A stretch of 20,828 nucleotides of DNA, from positions 1 through 20,828 of the forward strand of contig CAYUVK010000090.1 in the NCBI GenBank assembly GCA_964448105.1, written 5' to 3'. The position numbers were made by a program, and so were the translations under genes. Shown here in pieces: positions 6,830-14,841 of this stretch (position 1 is its first letter; every line of letters starts with the position of its first letter). The stretch is from CAVQBP01 sp964448105. GTDB taxonomy: Bacteria > Bacteroidota > Ignavibacteria > Ignavibacteriales > Ignavibacteriaceae. The notes beneath the pieces were generated by a model. That model was not told the origin of the DNA. It worked only from the letters and a program-made list of their open reading frames with translations, and ran no database searches.

Positions 6830-9800
6830 TTGAAGAATGAATTAAATCTAAATAAGGTAAAGCTAAACCAGGAAAAGGTTGAAGAATTCCAATCCTTTCT
6901 AAATAAATTTCTGAATGAAAATAAAATTCCCAAAAAATTCACTAATTATTTTTTCAACATTTATGAATTAATTGAGAGACTAAGCGCTGAGAATAATTTA
7001 AGCAAAACCCAATTAGAAAATAATGAAAGCATCTTGAGTGCTGTATGGGAAAAGTCAATAGACGGAATGAGGTTAACCGATATTAATGGTACAGTATACA
7101 TGTGCAATACTGCTTACGCTAATCTGGTAGAGAAAAGAAAAGAAGAAATTGAAAATCAATTGCTTTCTGCTGTTTACCAGGAAACGGACAGGGAACATAT
7201 CCAATCAAGTTATATCATTAATTTCCGTGATTCAAATATAAAAACACAATATACAACTTCGGCTAAATTGTGGAATGGAAAGGTTATAAACATCAGGATG
7301 ATTAACTCATTTATAGAGAATATAAATGGGGAAAAGATGGTGTTAAGTATATTTAGGGACGAATCCGAACAGAAAAAAAGTTATTCGCTTTTAAAAAAGA
7401 AAGATCGACTGCTTTACGGAATTGCCGAGGCAACAAAATGCTTAATATCTTCAGGTAATATAAAAGAAAGCTTTATGTCTGCTCTTAAGGTTTTAGGCAC
7501 ATCTGTTGATGTTGACAGAGTATACATATACAAACATAAAATTCAATCTGATACTGAAGAAATGTATATGAGTCTCCTTTACGAATGGGCAAATAAGGAT
7601 TCGGATTCACAAATTCATTTTGAAGCACTGCAAAAATTATCTTATTCAAGGTTTGAAGCATTAAACTTCTATGAAAATTTTTCAAAAGGCAATTCTTTAA
7701 AATTTATTATAAACAAATTACCAAGAGACATAAAAAAAGTTTTTATAGATGTTAATATCAAATCAGTAATATTTGTTCCTATAATGGTTGATGAACAATA
7801 TTGGGGATTTGTAGGTTTTGATGAATGTAAATATGAAAGGCAATGGGAACATGATGAAGAATCTTTATTAAGAACTATGGCTTCAACATTCGGGGCTGCA
7901 ATAAAACTTAATAATGCACTTGATGAATTATTAAAAAATAATACGGAATTAAATAAAGCTGTGGATAGAGCTGAAGCCGCAGTAAAGGCAAAAGCTGAAT
8001 TTTTAGCTTTGATGAGCCATGAAATCCGTACACCGATGAATGGTGTAATCGGAATGACCGGCCTTCTTTTAGATACCGATTTATCGGAAGAGCAAAAAGA
8101 ATATATTGAAACAATACGGTTAAGCGGTGACCAGCTCCTGGTAATAATAAATGATATTCTTGACTTTTCTAAAATTGAATCGGAAAAATTGGATCTTGAG
8201 AATCAGCCGTTTGATTTAAGAGATTGTATTGAGGATTCTTTGGATCTTTTGGCAACTAAAGCTGCAGAAAAGAGACTAGATCTTGTTTACCTGGTTGAAA
8301 ATAATACACCAATTGTAATTAATGGAGATGTTACCAGGTTAAGACAAATTTTAACCAACTTAATCAGCAATGCCATTAAGTTTACTGAAGAAGGTGAAGT
8401 CTTTATTAAAGCTAGTTCAAAAAGCATTGAAAATAAATTATATGAAATCACTTTCTCTGTTAAGGATACAGGTATCGGGATTCCTGATGATAAGCTTGAT
8501 AGGTTGTTTAAATCTTTCAGCCAGGTCGATGCATCTACAACTCGAAGTTACGGCGGAACCGGTTTAGGACTTGCAATCAGCAAGCGACTTGCAGAATTAA
8601 TGGGCGGGAAAATGTGGGTGGAAAGTGCAACTGGTAAGGGCAGCACCTTTTATTTTACTATTAAAGCTGAACAGATACCATCTCAGTCTAAAGTATATTT
8701 AAAAGCTAAGAAACAGCTTATTGAAGGTAAAAGAGTCTTAATTGTAGATGATAATAAAACAAATATAAAAATTTTAACTTCACAGGCCGAACAATGGGGA
8801 ATGAAATATAAAGCAACCTATTCTCCCTCCGAAGCATTAAAAATTATAAATAGAGAAGAAAAGTTTGATGCCGCAATTTTAGATTACCGCATGCCTGAAA
8901 TGGATGGAATTAAGCTGGCTGAAAAAATTAGTGAACTGGAAAAAGGAAAAGATATTTCTTTCATAATTTTATCTTCATTCGGTAAAAAGAATGCAGTTTT
9001 CGAAAATAAAAATTTGAATATATCGGTAATTAACAAGCCTGTAAGGCACCAGCTGCTTTATGAAAACCTGTTATCTGCTTTTGAAAAAGGGAAAAGAAAT
9101 AAAATAAAAAAAGCAATATCCGGCGAAGAACTTAATCTTTCCGAAAATTACAAATTGAAAATATTATTGGCTGAAGATAATACTATAAATCAGAAAGTTG
9201 CATTTAGAATTTTTGAAAAAATGGGTTATAGAATTGATATGGCTGCCAACGGCTATGAAGTTCTTAATGCCGTAAAAAATATTAATTATGATATTATTTT
9301 TATGGATTTATTAATGCCGGAAATGGATGGTTTTACTACAACAAAAAATATCCAGGAAAAAATTCCGGAAATTAAAAGACCGGTAATTATTGCTATGACT
9401 GCTAATGCATTTAACGAAGATAAAAACGAATGTCTGTCAAGAGGCATGGATGATTATATTTCGAAGCCTTTAAAAATTGAAGAAATATACTTGCTGGTAT
9501 CTAATTGGGCAAAGAAAATCTATAAAAAGAAAGAAAGCCTGATTGAACAATTAAAACAGGAAAAATCTTCAGCTCAATTTGTTGATGAATCAAAAATTAC
9601 TTTTATTAACGATATTCAAACTGCACAGGATGTTAATTTCTTTATTGAACTTTTAGATATATATATTTCCGATATGCCCAAAGTGATTGGTAAAATTAAA
9701 GTATCTGTAGATGAAAAAGATCATGAGAAATTGAAATTTTTTGCGCATAAATTAAAAGGCAACAGCCTTACTCTTGGAATAGATGATTTTGTAAAGATCT

Positions 9801-9937
9801 GTTCTCACCTGGAAAATGCAGGTAAAGAAAATAATTTTGATGAAACAACAAGTCAATTCTGTAATAAACTAGTTCATGACTTTGAAAAGATTATTAAAGA
9901 ACTTGAAATTATCAGGGCAAAATATAGCAACATTTAA
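6830..9937 (+). CDS. Soluble hybrid sensor histidine kinase (PAS-GAF-HisKA-HATPase-REC-REC-HPt)
   Basis: 1035 residues with no transmembrane segment, so cytoplasmic. Order: helical N-terminus (1-65), PAS (about 68-185), GAF (about 195-360), coiled linker, HisKA with the phospho-accepting H397 in MSHEIRTPMNG, HATPase with NLISNAIKF, DTGIGIP and YGGTGLGLAI boxes, receiver 1 with D685 in ILDYRMPEMDG, receiver 2 with D826 in MDLLMPEMDG, and a C-terminal HPt with H973 in AHKLKGNS. Every phosphorelay residue is present, so a full His-Asp-His relay in one chain (BarA-like logic) is expected; the final output regulator is not in the window. The frame opens after a TAA at 6797 and the only conventional start is TTG; the nearby ATG at 6837 is out of frame. 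A hairpin lies behind the gene, then an orphan methyltransferase. Signal sensed is unknown. Confidence 0.93.
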   Translation: MKNELNLNKVKLNQEKVEEFQSFLNKFLNENKIPKKFTNYFFNIYELIERLSAENNLSKTQLENNESILSAVWEKSIDGMRLTDINGTVYMCNTAYANLVEKRKEEIENQLLSAVYQETDREHIQSSYIINFRDSNIKTQYTTSAKLWNGKVINIRMINSFIENINGEKMVLSIFRDESEQKKSYSLLKKKDRLLYGIAEATKCLISSGNIKESFMSALKVLGTSVDVDRVYIYKHKIQSDTEEMYMSLLYEWANKDSDSQIHFEALQKLSYSRFEALNFYENFSKGNSLKFIINKLPRDIKKVFIDVNIKSVIFVPIMVDEQYWGFVGFDECKYERQWEHDEESLLRTMASTFGAAIKLNNALDELLKNNTELNKAVDRAEAAVKAKAEFLALMSHEIRTPMNGVIGMTGLLLDTDLSEEQKEYIETIRLSGDQLLVIINDILDFSKIESEKLDLENQPFDLRDCIEDSLDLLATKAAEKRLDLVYLVENNTPIVINGDVTRLRQILTNLISNAIKFTEEGEVFIKASSKSIENKLYEITFSVKDTGIGIPDDKLDRLFKSFSQVDASTTRSYGGTGLGLAISKRLAELMGGKMWVESATGKGSTFYFTIKAEQIPSQSKVYLKAKKQLIEGKRVLIVDDNKTNIKILTSQAEQWGMKYKATYSPSEALKIINREEKFDAAILDYRMPEMDGIKLAEKISELEKGKDISFIILSSFGKKNAVFENKNLNISVINKPVRHQLLYENLLSAFEKGKRNKIKKAISGEELNLSENYKLKILLAEDNTINQKVAFRIFEKMGYRIDMAANGYEVLNAVKNINYDIIFMDLLMPEMDGFTTTKNIQEKIPEIKRPVIIAMTANAFNEDKNECLSRGMDDYISKPLKIEEIYLLVSNWAKKIYKKKESLIEQLKQEKSSAQFVDESKITFINDIQTAQDVNFFIELLDIYISDMPKVIGKIKVSVDEKDHEKLKFFAHKLKGNSLTLGIDDFVKICSHLENAGKENNFDETTSQFCNKLVHDFEKIIKELEIIRAKYSNI

Positions 9938-9942
9938 AGCCA

Positions 9943-9970
9943 GTATTTGGTGTTGAGTATTTAGTATTGA
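9943..9970. repeat. Tandem 14-bp repeat
   Basis: GTATTTGGTGTTGA (9943-9956) is followed directly by GTATTTAGTATTGA (9957-9970), 12 of 14 bases identical. It lies five bases after the kinase stop codon. Confidence 0.5.
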
Positions 9971-9980
9971 GAACCTCGCA

Positions 9981-10008
9981 ATCCTCTTTTTTTATTAAGA
10001 AAAAGGAT
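9981..10008 (+). terminator. Terminator-like hairpin after the hybrid kinase
   Basis: ATCCT-C-TTTTT pairs with AAAAA-GGAT around a short AT loop, 43 bp after the kinase stop. The stem is mostly A-T and lacks a downstream T-run, so termination would be weak, and read-through into the methyltransferase is possible. Confidence 0.35.
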
Positions 10009-10041
10009 AGTTTAAAACCTTAAGTTATAATTATTCAAAAC

Positions 10042-10983
10042 ATGAAAAAAAGAGCACCTTATAACCGCACAATAGAACTTAAAGCTGAAGAAATTGTAAC
10101 TTATAAGAAAAAATTAATTAAACTTGAGAATTCTATATCTGTAAATGAAATTGAAAACAAAATTATCAATCAAAATATATTTGAAGCGCTCTCTTTTCTG
10201 CCTGAAAATTTTGTAGACCTTCTTTTTATTGATCCGCCTTATAATCTGGATAAACAGTTTAGCAGCATATCATTTAAATCTATGGAAATTGAAGAATATG
10301 AAGAATGGATGAATAGCTGGCTTAAAAAAATTGTAAGAATTTTGAAACCTAATGCTTCAGTTTATATTTGCGGTGATTGGAAATCATCAACCGCTATTTT
10401 TAATTCGGCAAAAAAATATTTTAAAATTCAGAATAGAATAACGTGGGAAAGAGAAAAAGGAAGGGGTGCTAAAACTAACTGGAAAAATTGTTCAGAGGAT
10501 ATCTGGTTTTGTACAATGTCGGGTAAATATAAATTTAATGTTGAAGACGTAAAGCTGAAAAGAAAAGTATTGGCTCCTTATAAAACGGACTCAGGTAAAC
10601 CGAAAGATTGGAATAATGATGGTAAAGAAAATTACAGGATTACATATCCTTCAAATATCTGGACAGATATAACGGTACCATTTTGGTCCATGCCGGAAAA
10701 TACAGATCATCCGACACAAAAACCTGAAAAATTGTTAGCGAAAATTATTTTAGCAAGTTCAAATAAAGGTGATTTTATATTTGATCCATTCCTTGGCAGC
10801 GGAACTACAGCAGTAGCTGCAAAAAAGTTAGGGAGAAAGTACTCCGGTATCGAAATAGATGAGAATTTCTGCTGTATTGCCGAAAAAAGATTAACTGAAG
10901 CCGAAAAAGATAAATCTATTCAGGGTTTTCATGATGGGGTTTTCTGGGAAAGAAATACTTTTAATGAACAAAAAATCAAGTAA
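10042..10983 (+). CDS. Orphan beta-class DNA methyltransferase (N6-adenine or N4-cytosine)
   Basis: 313 residues. The catalytic motif IV, DPPY at 64-67, comes before the S-adenosylmethionine motif DPFLGSGTT (248-256). This order, with HPTQKP just before the latter, marks the beta class. DPPY allows N6-adenine or N4-cytosine methylation; N6-adenine is the commoner outcome. The segment between about 140 and 215 should hold the target-recognition part; the recognised sequence cannot be predicted here. The first 40 residues are charged and helical and not part of the catalytic core. No restriction endonuclease gene lies on either side, so it is a solitary enzyme in this window and might regulate genes or protect against an unlinked nuclease. 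It starts with ATG 104 bp after the kinase gene. Confidence 0.88.
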   Translation: MKKRAPYNRTIELKAEEIVTYKKKLIKLENSISVNEIENKIINQNIFEALSFLPENFVDLLFIDPPYNLDKQFSSISFKSMEIEEYEEWMNSWLKKIVRILKPNASVYICGDWKSSTAIFNSAKKYFKIQNRITWEREKGRGAKTNWKNCSEDIWFCTMSGKYKFNVEDVKLKRKVLAPYKTDSGKPKDWNNDGKENYRITYPSNIWTDITVPFWSMPENTDHPTQKPEKLLAKIILASSNKGDFIFDPFLGSGTTAVAAKKLGRKYSGIEIDENFCCIAEKRLTEAEKDKSIQGFHDGVFWERNTFNEQKIK

Positions 10984-11019
10984 TTTTATAAATTAATTTA
11001 ATCCTCTCTTTTATAAAAT
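10983..11019 (+). terminator. AT-rich inverted repeat after the methyltransferase
   Basis: ATTTTATAA (10983-10991) and TTATAAAAT (11011-11019) are perfect inverted copies with a 19-nt loop, starting at the last base of the methyltransferase stop codon. The stem is all A-T, so this is a weak candidate terminator at best. Confidence 0.25.
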
Positions 11020-11124
11020 CCCCTCTATTAAAAATTTTAGTCTTACCGAATTTTTTAAAACGGATAAATATTTTAATAAATAGTAAAAAGATAAGCCGAT
11101 ATATACTTTATTAAAATCTTTTGA

Positions 11125-11132
11125 TAATTTTG
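11125..11132 (+). promoter_or_regulatory. Possible -7 element upstream of the S49 peptidase gene
   Basis: TAATTTTG fits the TAnnTTTG consensus and lies 48 nt before the ATG at 11180. No clear TTTG partner is seen about 20 nt upstream, so support is partial. The following GGGAGAG at 11168-11174 is a good ribosome site for that ATG. Confidence 0.3.
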
Positions 11133-11179
11133 TTTTATAATCTTTAAGATTCCCCAACCTTAAATCCGGGAGAGAAATA

Positions 11180-13611
11180 ATGAAAAATTTCAAAATACTT
11201 ATATTCCTTATCCCTTTCATTATTGTTAATTTACACGCACAAGATCATTCCTTTTATTATAAACAAAATAATTTCAGTTTAACTTCACCCGGTGCAATGA
11301 AATTCGGATTATACGGCTATGTTAATCCTGCAGTCTTAAATAATATTAACCAACTAGATATTTTATACCTATGGTCTGATGAAGGTGGAATCGGCAGATT
11401 TAAAAATTGGGGTTTATTTACTGCCGTTCCTCATTTCGGTTTCAGTGCAGTTCACACCTCGGAATCAATATACTCAATAACAGATTTTAAGTTATCTGCA
11501 GCAATAGGTTCCCCAACATTTTCATTGGGATTTGGCTATGGCTGGTCGTCAGGAGATGAAGAGTTTTTTAACACTGCCGACATTTTTACTCTCGGTACAT
11601 GATACAGACCGATTAAATATTTGTCCTTAGGGTTAATAGGAAATTTATCAACTGAACAAAATGCTGAAGGTGCTGTAGATTTAGCTGTAAGACCTTTAGG
11701 AAACGAAATGCTGTCTTTATTCGGCGATTATGTTTTCCAGCAAGGTCTTCCCAAAGAAGCGGTTAACTGGAGTGCAGGTGCCGCAGTAGAACCTATTCCG
11801 GAATTAGGTTTATTGGAAGATACTTTGAAGATAAATCCTTTAATATTGGCATTCAATTTAGTTTTGGCAGTGCATCTATTTCATCAGAGATGCAATATGA
11901 TAAAGATGCAAATCATGCAAATAATATTTACGGGATAAGAATCGGGGGTTATGACAGGAATCTTTTTCATGGTATTATTATTAAGATCAACTATGAAAAA
12001 ATAGATTTACTGGGAAATATGAAATACCAGCAATATAAATTTTTTGATAAATCTAATACTCTTATTGAATTAATAAAACAAATTGATGCTGCAAAAAATG
12101 ATAATACTATTGCAGGGATTGCTGTCAATACAAGCGGTATGGATATTAATAAAGAGATGCTCTGGGAATTAAGAAAAAAATTAGACGAATTTAAGAAAAC
12201 CGGGAAGCATGTAGTAATTTTTGTTGATAGAATGGATATAAGCGGATATCACTTTGCTTTAATAGCTGATAAAATTGTAATGGATCCTGAAGGTCAAATT
12301 GCTTTTAAAGGCTTTTTATTCGGCAGGCAATACTACAAAGGTACTTTAGAAAAAATGGGGGTTGGTTTTACGGAACTGAGATATTTTAAATATAAGTCTG
12401 TTGTTGAAACTTTTTCAAGAGATAAAATGAGTGAAACAGACAGCACTCAGTGGCAAGAATATGTTGATGATGAATATTCTTTGGCAAAAAATGAAATATG
12501 CTCTTCAAGAAATATATCAAAACAGAAATTTGATATGCTGGTTGATAGTGTTGCCCTCTTCACTGCACAAAATGCACTGGATAAGAATCTAGTTGATGTA
12601 CTAGGAAGATGGGATAAAGTCGAAGATGTAATAAAAGAAATTGAAGGCGGGAAAAAAGGATTGGTTTCACCGGCATCGCTTGCAGAATTTAATTTACCGG
12701 ATGATAATTATTGGGGAAATAAACCGGAAATTGCTGTAGTTTATGCTATTGGTGTTTGTGCAATGGATGAAGGAATTAAAGCCCGCAGCCTTTCAAAAGA
12801 TATTGAATCGGTTACAAATAATCCCAATATAAAAGCATTGGTTTTCCGAGTAGATTCTCCCGGTGGCGACGCGATGGCTTCAGATGTAGTTGCCGAAGCT
12901 TTAAAAAAGTGCAAAGAGAAAAAGCCCGTTATTGTTTCTCAAGGATATGTTGCCGGATCCGGAGGATACTGGATTTCAATGTATGGCGATACCATTGTTG
13001 CGGCACCAAATACAATTACAGGCTCTATCGGTGTAATTTCCGGCTGGTACTTTAATAAAGGATTAAAAGAGACACTAGGGGTTTCAACTGATTATGTAAA
13101 ACAAGGTTTACACTCAGATTTGCCGTTTGGAATGGCTATTCCTTTTATCGGTATTTCTTTACCTAACAGGGATTTAACTGCAAATGAAAAGGATAAAGCC
13201 GAAAGAATTATAAAACAATACTATAATGAATTTGTAAATAAAGTTTCCAAAGGAAGACATCTTTCTTATTCTTATGTTGATTCAGTCGGGCAGGGCAGGA
13301 TATGGTCCGGTACCGATGGACTTTATAACAAATTAGTTGATGTTTTAGGCGGGCTTTCAGATGCTTTAAGTATTGCGGCAGATAAAGCCGGACTAAAAAA
13401 TAAAGTATATAAAATTGTAGAATACCCTGAACCTCCTTTGATCAATCTCAGCTTTTTTACTCCAAAAATTTTTGGACTAAATGCAAGAGAGAATAAGTTT
13501 ATAGAACATTTAAAATTCAGGCTGAATCACAACATGTATCCGTTATTAATGCTTCCGGTAGATTATATGGATTATAACTCAAGTGGTTTATCCAGTTTAC
13601 CTGAAATGTAA
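11180..13611 (+). pseudogene. sppA: Signal peptide peptidase SppA (S49) fused to an N-terminal beta-barrel, broken by a stop and a frameshift
   Basis: The start at 11180 has a strong GGGAGAG site and a signal peptide (residues 1-21, ending LHAQ). About 270 residues of alternating hydrophobic/aromatic strands follow, like an outer-membrane barrel. After residue 140 an in-frame TGA (11600-11602) interrupts; the same frame then continues in barrel-like sequence until about 11813, where one base is missing and the protein resumes in the next frame with YFEDKSFNIGIQFSFG. From about 12000 to 13611 two S49 domains are complete: the catalytic lysine in KYKSVVE (codon 12394-12396) and catalytic serine in VAGSGGYW (12958-12960), with TGSIGVIS following. 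Repaired, it would be 810 residues. Either the gene is decaying or both lesions are sequence errors; the intact protease part argues for recent damage or error. S49 enzymes degrade leftover signal peptides and membrane proteins. The barrel fusion is unusual against E. coli SppA. Confidence 0.75.
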
Positions 13612-13613
13612 TC

Positions 13614-13722
13614 ATAACCGTTGAAACGGTTATAAATATTGATTTTTTATTATTAACATCTGGATTAATCCCGATGTTAATAAGATCCTAAAACTTAGGT
13701 ACTAACTGTTTTAACAGTTTTT
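13614..13722. repeat. Compound palindromic repeat: four successive hairpins
   Basis: ATAACCGT-TGAA-ACGGTTAT (13614-13633); TATTAACATC (13651-13660) with GATGTTAATA (13673-13682), whose 12-nt loop holds the palindrome GGATTAATCC; CCTAA-AAC-TTAGG (13687-13699); and AACTGT-TTTA-ACAGTT followed by TTT (13704-13722). The first and last hairpins share a related core (A-C-xGTT-AAC-xGT). This looks like a REP/BIME-type intergenic element. The last hairpin with its T-run could also terminate the S49 transcript. Confidence 0.6.
13704..13722 (+). terminator. Candidate terminator downstream of sppA
   Basis: Stem AACTGT/ACAGTT with a TTTA loop, then three more Ts. It is short but T-rich, lying 93 bp after the S49 stop. 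It is also the last hairpin of the palindromic cluster. Confidence 0.35.
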
Positions 13723-13816
13723 ATCATTGGGGTTAACTTGAATTAATAATTTAATTTACAATATCCCCAAAATAGAACATTTCTCTTTTTCTATATAAAA
13801 AGGAAAAGTTAAAAAC

Positions 13817-13847
13817 TTGAAGTTAAAACTAAATTTTGTGATCTTTG
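13817..13847 (+). promoter_or_regulatory. Possible promoter of the SRP RNA gene
   Basis: TTG (13817-13819), a 20-nt spacer and GATCTTTG (13840-13847) approximate the TTTG/TAnnTTTG pattern, with one consensus base missing. Initiation would be expected around 13855, 15 nt before the closing stem of the RNA. Confidence 0.25.
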
Positions 13848-13869
13848 AATCCCGATTTTAAACAAATTT

Positions 13870-13948
<79 letters not shown>

Positions 13949-13957
<9 letters not shown>

Positions 13958-14443
13958 TTTTTTTATATAAAAAATTTCCGCCGGGATTAAAAACTCTAAA
14001 ACTCCCCTTGAAAGAGCTGCTTTATTATTGAAGATTATTTTTGCAATTGCCCCTTTCTTAAATGAAGCAAAAGCAACAGTTGATGAAATAAGTTTTGACA
14101 AATGGTTCGAAAAATCAGGTTCATGTCCTACAAGTGCAATATTTTTTCCATCGAAAGAGTTAGCAATTTCAATAATATCATCGGTTTTACTGCCGCATGA
14201 AAGTTTATCATTCGTAACAAACTTATCTAATAAATTATATTCGGATGCTATAATCTTAGCAGTTTTAACTGCACGTATATATGGAGAGGAAATTATATGA
14301 TCAAATGAAGGGATTAAAATTTTCCAATTTTTTACTGCAGCTTTTAATATAGATTCTCCTTCAGTTGTTAATTTTCTATTGAAATCCTGTACTTCCCCCG
14401 AAATATTCTCGGCATCGCCATGCCTTATTAAGTATAGATTCAT
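13949..14443 (-). CDS. SixA-like phosphohistidine phosphatase (histidine phosphatase family)
   Basis: 164 residues, the size of SixA-type single-domain enzymes. LIRHGDAE at 5-12 carries the RHG signature with catalytic H8; SSPYIRAVKTA at 53-63 supplies the second arginine; VGHEPDF at 105-111 has the second histidine H107. Family members remove phosphate from phosphohistidine, including HPt domains of hybrid kinases. A kinase with an HPt is encoded 4 kb away, so a functional link is possible but only inferred. The final residues (FYIKKPG) and stop codon are encoded opposite the terminator and closing stem of ffs, overlapping the mature RNA by 9 bp. It is the last gene of a minus-strand run after the M1 peptidase and a 95-residue protein, 78 bp behind the latter. 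Confidence 0.82.
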
Positions 14444-14521
14444 TATTAAACCCCAGGTGTTAATAATAAGAATTTTTATCTATGAAATTTATTTACGAAT
14501 ATTCAATATAATAATTGTATT

Positions 14522-14809
14522 TCAATATTCAATAAATATTGGGATTATATGTTTATGAAAGTCCATTAAATCCCTGTTAAATTCTTTGCCGGCTTTTGAA
14601 GTCATTTTGGAATTCCATTCTTCTTTAGACTTAATAGAAACCTCGCAAAATAAGGTATGTTTTTGTTCGAGCAGCAGACTACTTTCGACTTTCCCGATTT
14701 TTATCTTTTGGCCAATGGCTTCGGATAAATATTTTATTATGAATTCCTTAAAATGATTTAATACACTTTCTTCATTAGTTTTATTTAAGAACAATAAAAG
14801 TCTATACAT
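14522..14809 (-). CDS. Hypothetical 95-residue protein, dimeric alpha/beta-barrel-like
   Basis: I do not recognise a named family. The sequence alternates beta (MYRLLLFLNK), an amphipathic helix (residues 12-34), beta (KIGKVESSLLL), beta (HTLFCEVSIKS), helix (EEWNSKMTSKAGKEFNRDLM) and a final beta (IIPIFIEY). This order, and the helix with a SKAGKEFNRDLM-type segment, resembles the ferredoxin-like dimeric alpha/beta-barrel proteins (EthD/stress-response type); that is a fold guess only. It starts with ATG 32 bp after the M1 peptidase stop and precedes the SixA-like gene in the same direction, so the three are probably cotranscribed. No signal peptide; cytoplasmic. Confidence 0.6.
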   Translation of the reverse strand: MYRLLLFLNKTNEESVLNHFKEFIIKYLSEAIGQKIKIGKVESSLLLEQKHTLFCEVSIKSKEEWNSKMTSKAGKEFNRDLMDFHKHIIPIFIEY

Positions 14810-14841
14810 CTTCTTTCAAATTTTTTCTGTTAATGATTTTT

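Noticed and set aside
6652..6942. Open frame of 96 codons on the minus strand across the dehydrogenase-kinase gap
   Set aside because: It overlaps the well-supported start of the kinase and its sequence is a low-complexity run of Phe, Ser and Ile without a domain.
11011..11220. Minus-strand frame of 69 codons before sppA
   Set aside because: It runs opposite the sppA start region and leader, with no motif and no support.
11600..11602. TGA as a selenocysteine codon in the barrel-S49 gene
   Set aside because: No bacterial SECIS-like hairpin follows, the position is in a barrel strand, and a frameshift lies 210 bases downstream, which points to damage or error.
11807..11818. Programmed ribosomal frameshift in the same gene
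   Set aside because: No slippery heptamer or following structure at the shift point; a one-base deletion explains it simply.
11890..13611. Independent S49 peptidase gene starting at 11890
   Set aside because: The ATG falls inside the barrel sequence, and upstream bases in the same frame continue the barrel back to about 11815, so this is the rear part of a longer gene.
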